Shown one piece after another: positions 36,868-43,600 of a stretch of DNA of 64,000 nucleotides; the first letter of the stretch is position 1, and each line of letters starts with the position of its first letter. A program made the position numbers and the translations under genes. The stretch comes from HXMU1420-2 sp034670145. Lineage in GTDB: Bacteria > Pseudomonadota > Alphaproteobacteria > Rhodobacterales > Rhodobacteraceae. The notes beneath the pieces are model-generated. The model saw only the letters and a program-made list of their open reading frames with translations. It was not told the DNA's origin and did no database searches. The stretch spans positions 124,001 to 188,000 of the forward strand of contig JAXMOA010000010.1 in NCBI GenBank assembly GCA_034670145.1, given 5' to 3'.

Positions 36868-37615
36868 GGGGTATCGGTCGCCGGGTACTCTGCAACGGTT
36901 CGTATCAATCCATTCCACTATTCGAAATTGCTTGTCCGTCGCCGCCTTCGCGCAAACCCACCGGCTCGTCGTGCTGGACCCGCGTGGCCATGGCAAATCC
37001 AGCACAACAAATTCAAATAACACGTATGATCAAGTGGGGCGCGACATTCATGCGCTGCTTGAGCATCTGGGAATTGATCGGTGCATTCTGGGTGGGTGGT
37101 CTGCAGGCGTGTCTGCCTGCTACGGCTATTTCAAAGCCGTAGGTACGGATCGGGTAAGTCACTTGATCGCAATCGACCAGCCCCCGAAACCCTTTAGCGC
37201 CGACGAACGAAAATGGTGTGTAGGTGATCACGAAGTTTGGAAAGGTCTCTACCACACCATCGTTTACGATCGCCACGCTTCCACGAACGGGTTTTGCGAT
37301 TGGCTCACTATCGGGGAAACAAACCCAAACGATTTGGAGTGGATGGTGAACCAGTCAATGAGTTGCGAAGCCGGCGCGGCAACGAATTTCATCACTGATC
37401 TTCAAATGAGAGACGATACGGAAATTGCGAAGATGGTTGGCCAGAAGGTCAAGTTGCTGAACGTGGTTCGCGCTGACATGGCCGAGGTCGCGAAATTGAC
37501 ACTGGCCGAAGAAGGCATTCAGAGTGAATTACATGTCCTTGGCGCACACATGATGTTCTGGGAAGAACACGAAGCTTTCAACGAAGTCATGAGTGCCTTT
37601 ATCGACATGACCTGA
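36868..37615 (+). pseudogene. Alpha/beta hydrolase, 5'-truncated and frameshifted
   Basis: The long open frame (36863-37615) contains FAQTHRLVVLDPRGHGKSS, the nucleophile elbow GGWSAGVSA and a late HVLGAHMMFWEE that could hold the catalytic His. The expected upstream oxyanion-hole strand is absent from this frame but appears in the neighbouring frame as VLCNGSYQSIPLFE (about 36885-36925), so a one-base indel near 36925-36945 splits the gene. Only a few residues precede this motif before IS5 sequence, so the true N-terminus was removed by the IS. A GTG/ATG within the IS tail opens the frame only by chance. Substrate is unknown. Confidence 0.75.
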
Positions 37616-37673
37616 GACCCGTTTCCTCCTCCATTTTGAGGTAGAGTCTGTCCCAACGAAGGAGACGGACAGA

Positions 37674-37799
37674 ATGAAGAGATCACGGTTCAACAAAGAG
37701 CAGATCATCACGATCTTGAAGCAGCAGGAGAGCGGCGTTTCAACGGCTGAAGTTTGCCGCGAGCATGGGATCAGCGCGGCGACGTTTTTCAAGGGGTAG
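37674..37799 (+). pseudogene. IS3-family transposase OrfA, N-terminal stub
   Basis: A 41-codon remnant, MKRSRFNKEQIITILKQQES then GVSTAEVCREHGISAATFF, matches the helix-turn-helix of IS3-family (IS407-like) OrfA, normally about 88 residues. It ends abruptly at FKG-stop, where an intact OrfA would continue with YKWKAKYGG-type sequence. GAAGGAGACGGACAGA precedes the ATG and is an intact ribosome site. The element's left end probably lies near 37612-37640; the rest of orfA and all of orfB are missing. Confidence 0.8.
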
Positions 37800-37825
37800 A
37801 TTCCGGCTGAGTGCAGAATAGTAAG

Positions 37826-38050
37826 TTAAGCACCGAGCACGCGTTTTCCGTAATCGCGTATATTGCTGTTGGGATCGACGTATCGGTAGAGAGTGACTGG
37901 TTTCACGCCGAGCTCTTTGCACAGTTCGGAAACGGATGTGTCTCTGTTGGCCATTGCGGCTTGTGCCATACGAACTTGGGCTTTGGTGAGTGCGAATTTG
38001 CGACCGCCTGCACGGGCGGCCTGTAGTCCAGCCATTGTACGTTCCCGGAT
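37826..38050 (-). pseudogene. Serine resolvase/invertase, C-terminal fragment
   Basis: Read leftward, PIRERTMAGLQAARAGGRKF leads into a 69-residue open end with MAQAAMANRDTSVSELCKELG then VKPVTLYRYV, the HTH_7 DNA-binding domain of Tn3-type resolvases. Upstream of RERT the catalytic domain is not recoverable in any frame: only a corrupted EFER-like stretch can be guessed near 38060-38090. It is therefore a decayed transposon remnant, adjoining the IS3 stub with 26 bp between stop codons. Confidence 0.78.
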
Positions 38051-38286
38051 TGGACCTGTTACGATTTGACGCCGCAGCGCTCCGGTCAGGAAATAACACG
38101 GTTTTTTGCGCCAAGCAGGTCCGACCGAAAGTCATAAGGTTAAAACTGGCAAGTGGATACCAATCTCGTTTCCGGCAAGTTTACAGATGTGGCCGATGCC
38201 GACCGCACACTAATCCGTTGTCACTTGAGGGAAACAATGCTCTTTTCGTGGACAGCGTGCGGAGACAGTCGGAGGTGGGTTTGGCC

Positions 38287-39171
38287 GTGATAAAACTTGA
38301 GCAGCTCAAAACCTTTCTCACAGTCGTCCGCGCTGGCGGTATGCGCAAAGCCACGGAGGTTCTTAATCTCACTCAGCCAGCGATCACTTCCCGGATTCGG
38401 AATCTGGAAGAATCTCTATCTTCTGAGCTTTTTGATAGAACAAGCAGTGGCGTGAAGTTGACAAAGAAAGGTGAGCTCCTGCTCGCTCACGCCGAGAAGT
38501 TCGAGCATATGACGGCAATGCTCGAACAAGATATGATTAGTCCTTGGGACCTGGAAGGACGTTTGCACATCGGCGTTTCCGAAACTATTGCGCAAAGTTG
38601 GCTGCCTGACATGATAACCAAGCTGCATCGCACATACCCAAATCTGAAAATCGATTTAGACGTAGATATTTCGGTCCACCTGAGGAGCGCCCTGATGTCT
38701 AATTCAATTGATCTTGCCATCATGATGGGACCTGTTTCCGAGTATTCGGTCAACAACATGGAACTTCCAGCGTTAGAACTAGCCTGGTACTTGTCCAGTA
38801 AGGCATTGATACCCTCAGATCCGGTATCGCTGTTGTCCCGTCCTATATGGACCTATGCGCGCAACACGCGACCTTATCGAGAACTCGAAGATTTGCTCTT
38901 CGAAAAAGTTGGACCAGGTGTGTCACTTTTTCCCTCCTCATCCATTTCAGCCTGTTTTCGTTTGGTTGAAGCCGATCAAGGTATCGCAGTGCTTCCGCGT
39001 GCTCTGGCGCGAGAGTTTCTGGAGGCTGGAACTATAAGGGAATTCGAACCTGGCTGGGTGCCAAGCCCGCTTCGCTTCACTGCATCATATCTGGGACGAC
39101 CTCGGAATCACGTTACGGAAAATGCAGCGCAGATTGCCGTGGAGGTCGCAACGGAGTTTATGGGCCGATAA
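38287..39171 (+). CDS. LysR-family transcriptional regulator
   Basis: A 294-residue LysR protein. IKLEQLKTFLTVVRAGGMRKATEVLNLTQPAITSRI (seen in part) forms the N-terminal winged helix, with NLEESLSSELFDRTSSGVKL closing it. The rest is a periplasmic-binding-protein-like effector domain (LEGRLHIGVSETIAQSWLP, VEADQGIAVLPRALA). The start is uncertain: GTG 38287 gives the usual length and has GGAGG 11 bases upstream, while TTG 38281 or GTG 38275 are closer to that site. It is the only apparently intact gene among mobile debris and uses codons of visibly lower GC than the flanking chromosome, suggesting horizontal origin. Its target genes are not evident; the broken hydrolase may have been one. Confidence 0.88.
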   Translation: MIKLEQLKTFLTVVRAGGMRKATEVLNLTQPAITSRIRNLEESLSSELFDRTSSGVKLTKKGELLLAHAEKFEHMTAMLEQDMISPWDLEGRLHIGVSETIAQSWLPDMITKLHRTYPNLKIDLDVDISVHLRSALMSNSIDLAIMMGPVSEYSVNNMELPALELAWYLSSKALIPSDPVSLLSRPIWTYARNTRPYRELEDLLFEKVGPGVSLFPSSSISACFRLVEADQGIAVLPRALAREFLEAGTIREFEPGWVPSPLRFTASYLGRPRNHVTENAAQIAVEVATEFMGR

Positions 39172-39303
39172 ATATTCCTGCCGGATTTTGACAGAACCTT
39201 TAAATTTGGTTTTTTTGTCCGGGAAGGTTGGCCTCCGATGGGACTGTTGCATTATTCGGTGTGTTTGACCACATTCTGGGCCTTTGAGGTGCACAATGCC
39301 ACG
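39172..39303. other. Gap between LysR gene and IS6 remnant with an extra IS-end copy
   Basis: These 132 bp hold no ORF. GGGACTGTTGCATTATT at 39240-39256 resembles the IS6-type terminal repeat at 39304 and matches the inverted right end in 14 of 17 positions, so a second truncated or nested element end may be present. Confidence 0.45.
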
Positions 39304-39945
39304 GGGACTGTTGCGTTAGTTTGCGTCGGTCAGAACGTTGCCGAGACAGCCTTACAAATCAAGCTGCTTCGAACATCTGGCTGATGCACTGGATCTCGCC
39401 TTTGACCCCTGGTTTCTTGTTATGGACATGTCCGCGTTTGATGCTGTCGAAATGCGGATCGTATCGATGGTTTATGTCTCGGATGACTCGGCGATAGGTC
39501 GGCGCTTTGTCCGTGACGATTGTGACCGGACGATGCAGGCGTACTCGTTCAATGGCTTTGTTGAGAATAGACTTTGCTGCCTTTGCATCCCGCCGAGCGG
39601 TGAGGCGAAAGTCGATCATGTGGCCACTTGCCACCAACGCGGACATAAGGTTCGTCCACGTGCCAATCGAGGCTGGCGCGGCGCAGATATTTCTCTGTGC
39701 GTTTGGTGAGTTCGGGCCCAAACTTGACCACCCAGCGATACACGGTTGATCGATCAACATTAATCCAACGCTCGACGAGCAAATCGACCACGTCTTGATA
39801 GGATAGCGGGTAGCGCAAATACCACCGCACCGCTCACAGAATGATCACCTGTGGAAAACGATGGTGCTCAAATGGGGACTTGCGTGGCATGCTTCACCTC
39901 AAAAGGACAAAACTGACCAAGCCTGCTGATTAATGCTACTGTCCC
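39304..39945 (-). mobile_element. IS6-family insertion sequence remnant
   Basis: Terminal inverted repeats of about 17 bp flank the transposase remnant: GGGACTGTTGCGTTAGT from 39304, and the reverse complement of 39929-39945, GGGACAGTAGCATTAAT, 13 of 17 identical. The span of about 640 bp is short for IS6 elements (usually around 800 bp), consistent with internal deletions in the transposase. No target duplication was found. Confidence 0.72.
39359..39890 (-). pseudogene. IS6-family transposase with nonsense codon and two internal deletions
   Basis: Read leftward from ATG 39890: MPRKSPFEHHRFPQVIIL, then an in-frame TGA at 39834-39836, then AVRWYLRYPLSYQDVVDLL and SLDWHVDEPYVRVGGKW with the first catalytic Asp. 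The frame then shifts: a dozen residues are missing after GGKW and the next frame resumes at HMIDFRLTARRDAKAAKS, through the second Asp in TIVTDKAPTY and RDINHRYDPHFDSI. It jumps straight to KRGHVHNKKPGVKGEI. About 60 residues normally between these, including the third catalytic acid, are absent. The protein cannot be active. Confidence 0.85.
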
Positions 39946-40043
39946 GTTTCGAGCTTACCTGGATCACCTGTTCGCGGCCTCTCCCGACGGTCGGACGCGA
40001 AAAGGGATAGGCGATGTCTCTGGTTGCACTCGAAACGGTACAG
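39939..40043. repeat. 105-bp segment bounded by 15-bp imperfect inverted repeats
   Basis: CTGTCCCGTTTCGAG (39939-39953) and CTCGAAACGGTACAG (40029-40043) are inverted copies with 14 of 15 matches, 75 bp apart. The left arm overlaps the IS6 right end and the right arm stops one base before the FAH gene's stop codon. It may be a MITE-like scar or the ends of a lost element. Confidence 0.5.
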
Positions 40044-40044
40044 G

Positions 40045-40905
40045 TCAGACCTCCTCGTCAATCACCGTGTTGACCAGCGCGCCAATCCCCTCGGCCGCCA
40101 CCTCGATGACATCCCCGGGCACCAGGAACCGTGGCGGATCAAACCGCGCTCCGGCACCTGTCGGCGTGCCCGTCACGATGATGTCACCCGGCGCCAATGT
40201 GGTGAAGGTCGAGATATATTCGATCTGGCGCCGGATCGGGAACAACATGCGGCTGGTGCGATCCTCCTGGCGCAGCTCGCCGTTCACATGGGTGGTCAGG
40301 CGGATGTCATCCAGCTGCGCCGCCGCCGTAAAGGGCACTAACCAGGGGCCCATCGCGCCCGAATTGTCCCAGTTCTTGCCCTGCGTCACGTTGAACTTGG
40401 CATGACGCACCCAATCGCGCAGCGTGCCCTCGTTGCACAGGGTCAGCGCCGCAATGTGATCATAGGCATCCGCCTGCGCAATGCGCCGACCACCCTTGCC
40501 GATCACAATCGCCACTTCGCCCTCATAATCCAGCTGAGGCGTCTCGGGGGGCCGCACCAACGGACGGTTGTGCCCGGTAAACGATCCCGGAAAGCGAATG
40601 AACAGCGACATGTTCGGCGGCGCGTCCTTGCCATCCTTGTACTCGGCATTGCGATCGGGGAAATTGACGCCGACGCAGATGATCTTTTGCGGCGATGGCA
40701 AAGGGATCTCATAGTCGAACGCCCCATGGGCATGGGTCACCTCCCGGCCCTGCGCCGCCAGCGCCAGAGCATGCAGCCCATCCGCCGCAACCACATCAGA
40801 CAGGCTGGGCCATTGGGGAAAATCCATCGACAGCGCAATTGCGCCCGCCTCGGTCACAACCCCGTAAAACGGCTCACCCTGCGCTGAAAAACTCGCTATC
40901 CGCAT
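40045..40905 (-). CDS. Fumarylacetoacetate hydrolase family protein (HpaG-like)
   Basis: A 286-residue FAH-fold enzyme. IICVGVNFPDRNAEYKD opens the catalytic domain, and LDYEGEVAIVIGKGGR contains the metal-binding Glu pair. The family also has GKNWDNSGAMGPWLV, RMLFPIRRQIEYIS and PGDIIVTGTPTGAG. In hpa operons such proteins decarboxylate and isomerise the 5-oxopent-3-ene-1,2,5-tricarboxylate intermediate (HpaG); other FAH relatives hydrolyse fumarylpyruvate, so the assignment leans on context. The ATG at 40905 shares one base with the decarboxylase stop (TGATG). It is the last gene before the mobile debris; nothing resembling hpaH or hpaI follows. Confidence 0.82.
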   Translation of the reverse strand: MRIASFSAQGEPFYGVVTEAGAIALSMDFPQWPSLSDVVAADGLHALALAAQGREVTHAHGAFDYEIPLPSPQKIICVGVNFPDRNAEYKDGKDAPPNMSLFIRFPGSFTGHNRPLVRPPETPQLDYEGEVAIVIGKGGRRIAQADAYDHIAALTLCNEGTLRDWVRHAKFNVTQGKNWDNSGAMGPWLVPFTAAAQLDDIRLTTHVNGELRQEDRTSRMLFPIRRQIEYISTFTTLAPGDIIVTGTPTGAGARFDPPRFLVPGDVIEVAAEGIGALVNTVIDEEV

Positions 40906-42314
40906 CAATCCAAACCTCTTGCAATCTCTGTCACAACGTCATGAACCATCATCACGTCCTCTTCGGTGCAATCAAACTGCCCGGCCTGAAACCGGATCAC
41001 CATTGCACCATCCACCCGTGTCTGCGTCAGATAGATGCGACCATCGTCATTGATCGCCGTCACCAGCCGCAGATTCAACGCATCCAGATCCACGCCTTCG
41101 CGCAGATACCGAAACGAAAACAGCGACCATATCGGCGCCGTCACACATTCAAAATCCGGCTCTGCCACCAGCCGGTCACACAGAGCGTGGCTCCACTTCA
41201 CATGATTGCGCAGCCGGGTGCGCAACCCCTCCAGCCCATAGGTCCGCAACACAAACCAGACCTTCAACGCCCGGAACCGCCGCCCCAATGGGATCGACCA
41301 TTCTGAATAGTTGATCACCCCCTCGGCCCCATAGGTCTTCAGAAACTCCGGGCTGATCGCCAGAGTTTTCACCAGGTTGCCGGGATCCTTCAGAAAATGG
41401 GCTGAACAGTCAAACTGAACGCCCAGCCACTTGTGCGGGTTGAAAACAATGCTGTCCGCCCGCTCGGTGCCGGCCCACATCGGGCGAAACTCGGGGCAGA
41501 TCATCGCCGAACCGGCCCAGGCGGCATCGACATGGGTGTATAATCCATGGCGCTGCGCCACATCCATGCAGGCATCAATCGGATCCGTTGCCCCCGTGCC
41601 GGTCCCGCCCACGCACAGGATCAGACCCGCAGGCGTCAGACCCGCCGCCTTATCGGCCTGAATGGCCGCCTCCAACGCCACAGGATCCATACCGCGCCAC
41701 GCGCCGGTCGTCGGAATCCGCACCAGATTGTCCTGCCCCACCCCCGAGATCCAGATCGCCCGGTCAATCGACGTATGCACCTCGCTGGAGGCATAAATCC
41801 GCAACCGAGGCTGCCCGGACAGCCCCTGCTGATTGCCCTGCCAATCCAACGTCCGCTCGCGCATGGTCAAAACCGCCGCCAGCGTGGCCGAGGAGGCCGA
41901 ATCCTGAATCACCCCCTGATAGCCGCCCGGCAAACCCAGCGACTGACGCAGCCAATCCATCACCCGCGTCTCCAGCTCGGTCGCCGCCGGAGAGGTCTGC
42001 CACAACATGCATTGAGGCGCCAATACCGTCGCCAGAAACTCTGCCAGAACCGAGGCCGGCGCCGCATTGGCCGAGAAATACGCGAAAAACCGGGGGTGCT
42101 GCCAATGGGTCATGCCCGGCATGACGATCTCTTCGAAATCGCGAAACACATCCTCCAGCGCCTCCGGCTGTTCGGGCGGGCTGGCGGGCAGCGCATTCAG
42201 GATCTCGCCGGGCTGGGTCTGGGCCCGCACCGGCCGGTCACGCAAACTCTGATGATAGCTTTGCGCCCATTCGGACACTTTGGTTCCCCAGGGTGCGAAT
42301 TCATCCCAGTTCAT
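40905..42314 (-). CDS. Pyridoxal-dependent aromatic amino acid decarboxylase (group II)
   Basis: A 469-residue fold-type I PLP enzyme. MTHWQHPRFFAYFSANAAPAS and ELETRVMDWL are typical of the aromatic-L-amino-acid/tyrosine decarboxylase family; YTHVDAAWAGSA holds the PLP-binding Asp, and SIVFNPHKWLGVQFDCSA the Schiff-base lysine. ATG 42314 (MNWDEFAPWG) has AGGAG nine bases upstream; the frame extending to 42395 lacks support. It would convert tyrosine, DOPA or similar amino acids into amines in the cytoplasm. Its place between hpaD and the FAH gene suggests feeding aromatic amines into homoprotocatechuate catabolism, which is inference. Confidence 0.88.
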   Translation of the reverse strand: MNWDEFAPWGTKVSEWAQSYHQSLRDRPVRAQTQPGEILNALPASPPEQPEALEDVFRDFEEIVMPGMTHWQHPRFFAYFSANAAPASVLAEFLATVLAPQCMLWQTSPAATELETRVMDWLRQSLGLPGGYQGVIQDSASSATLAAVLTMRERTLDWQGNQQGLSGQPRLRIYASSEVHTSIDRAIWISGVGQDNLVRIPTTGAWRGMDPVALEAAIQADKAAGLTPAGLILCVGGTGTGATDPIDACMDVAQRHGLYTHVDAAWAGSAMICPEFRPMWAGTERADSIVFNPHKWLGVQFDCSAHFLKDPGNLVKTLAISPEFLKTYGAEGVINYSEWSIPLGRRFRALKVWFVLRTYGLEGLRTRLRNHVKWSHALCDRLVAEPDFECVTAPIWSLFSFRYLREGVDLDALNLRLVTAINDDGRIYLTQTRVDGAMVIRFQAGQFDCTEEDVMMVHDVVTEIARGLD

Positions 42315-42431
42315 GGCAGGCGTCTCCTTGCTTGGGCTGGCACAGCCTAGACTGGCACAGCTGTTCGAAACAGGGGCGAAACCAGCCCGAACCAAGAGTC
42401 CATGTTACAGAATTTCCTCCACACCCTCAGC

Positions 42432-42512
42432 GCGATGTTTTGATCATGCGCCATCAGGGCGATGTTTTGATCATGCGCCATCAGGGCGATGTTTTGATCA
42501 TGCGCCATCAGG
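42432..42512. repeat. Three perfect tandem copies of a 27-bp unit at the hpaD 3' end
   Basis: The unit begins GCGATGTTTTGATCATG and ends CGCCATCAGG. Copies occupy 42432-42458, 42459-42485 and 42486-42512 with no mismatch. Copy 3 contains the hpaD stop codon (42508-42510), and copies 1-2 lie in the untranslated gap toward the decarboxylase gene. The last copy runs into GGCGCA, making TGCGCC-ATCAG-GGCGCA, a small hairpin around the stop codon. Confidence 0.95.
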
Positions 42513-43488
42513 GCGCAATAATCGGCTGGGCCGTGAGGGCGCTATCCGTCAGCTCTGCACCGTCAAAGACAGAGCCCTCCTCGAACCAGGATCGTGGCGC
42601 AGGGGCGCCCCACAGGGTCTGGCGCTGCGGATCTTTCAGATCCCATTTGATCGGCTCCAGATCCGGATCGACGGTCTGATAGTCCGAGCAATAAATCTCG
42701 ATCCGGTTCAGGTCCGGGTCACGCACATACAGGAAAAACGCGTTCGAAATCCCATGGCGGCCCGGGCCGCGCTCGATGCTGTCGACCCAGCCGGTTGTCG
42801 ACATCAGATCCAGCAGGTCAATGATGTTGAGCGGTGTCGGCACCCAGAAGGCCGAATGATGCAGGCGCGGGCCGCGTCCGTTGGTAAAGGCCACGTCATG
42901 CACGCCCCCCTTGCGATGCATCCAGGCGGCCCAGCATTTCCCGGTCTCGGCGTCTTCGGTGTATTCGGTCGTGCGGAAACCCAGTTCGGAGTAAAAGGCG
43001 ACCGAGGCATCCACGTCCTGGCTGAACATGTTGAAATGGTCGATCCGCAGGGGCTTTACCCCGTTATAGAGCCTGTATTGCTGGTGAATCGTCGGCAAAC
43101 GATCCATTTTGACATAAAATTCCAGCGGGATACCGTGCAGATCCCGGGTGCGCAGGGTCTTGCCCTGATAGGGACGTTCGACCCATTCGGTGGGCAGGCC
43201 CTTGGACTGGAACCACTGTTCGGCTTTTTCCAGATCGGGTTCGTCGAACAGTTTGAACGCCAGGGTTCTGACGGAGGCCGCGCGCGCCTGGCGCAGGATC
43301 ATGCAATGATGGCCCCGCTCTTCCATGGCGCGCAGGTAGACTGTGTCCTGGTCTTCGTCCGTGACCTGCAAGCCGAGGATATCCACATAAAAGGCGCGGG
43401 ACTTGGCCAGATCCGTGACCCAATATTCGACATGGCTCAGGCGAACGATGTTAAATGGCGGATAAAGTACCGGAGACGGGACGGGCAT
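42508..43488 (-). CDS. hpaD: 3,4-dihydroxyphenylacetate 2,3-dioxygenase
   Basis: An extradiol ring-cleavage dioxygenase of the VOC superfamily, 326 residues in two repeated halves. The second half supplies the Fe/Mn ligands: LRIDHFNMFSQD (His), LHHSAFWV (His) and DLNRIEIYCSD (Glu). The first half (LSHVEYWVTDLAKSRAFYVD) is the non-catalytic copy. It opens homoprotocatechuate to 5-carboxymethyl-2-hydroxymuconate semialdehyde, the substrate of HpaE next door. ATG 43488 has AGGAG seven bases upstream. The gene is separated from hpaE by 112 bp containing a GC-rich interspersed repeat, and its stop codon lies inside a 27-bp tandem repeat. Confidence 0.93.
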   Translation of the reverse strand: MPVPSPVLYPPFNIVRLSHVEYWVTDLAKSRAFYVDILGLQVTDEDQDTVYLRAMEERGHHCMILRQARAASVRTLAFKLFDEPDLEKAEQWFQSKGLPTEWVERPYQGKTLRTRDLHGIPLEFYVKMDRLPTIHQQYRLYNGVKPLRIDHFNMFSQDVDASVAFYSELGFRTTEYTEDAETGKCWAAWMHRKGGVHDVAFTNGRGPRLHHSAFWVPTPLNIIDLLDLMSTTGWVDSIERGPGRHGISNAFFLYVRDPDLNRIEIYCSDYQTVDPDLEPIKWDLKDPQRQTLWGAPAPRSWFEEGSVFDGAELTDSALTAQPIIAP

Positions 43489-43533
43489 TTCAGTGCTCCT
43501 TTAGCAGGCGTGGTCATATGCGGAGAGCGGGTT

Positions 43534-43583
43534 TGGGGGCGCTGCCCCCTGGCCCCCCGGAGTATTTGGAACCAAAAAGAAGG
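43534..43583 (+). repeat. GC-rich palindromic interspersed repeat, copy A
   Basis: GGGGGCGCTGCCCCC (perfect GC hairpin) is followed by GGCCCCCCGGAGTATTTGG and then AACCAAAAAGAAGG. The same order of elements occurs on the other strand at 59599-59643. It lies between hpaE and hpaD inside the operon, where the hairpin could affect mRNA stability or partial termination. Confidence 0.75.
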
Positions 43584-43600
43584 ATGGGGGTGTGATCACA

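Noticed and set aside
36833..36880. Search for the right terminal repeat of the IS5 element
   Set aside because: Only GATGCA resembles the expected end; too short to call as an intact inverted repeat.
37740..38135. 131-codon minus-strand frame over the resolvase remnant
   Set aside because: Its residues do not match any family; the neighbouring frame carries the HTH_7 resolvase sequence.
42432..42512. Possible short CRISPR array from the repeated 27-bp units
   Set aside because: The units are directly adjacent with no spacers and no cas genes are nearby; it is a tandem repeat.
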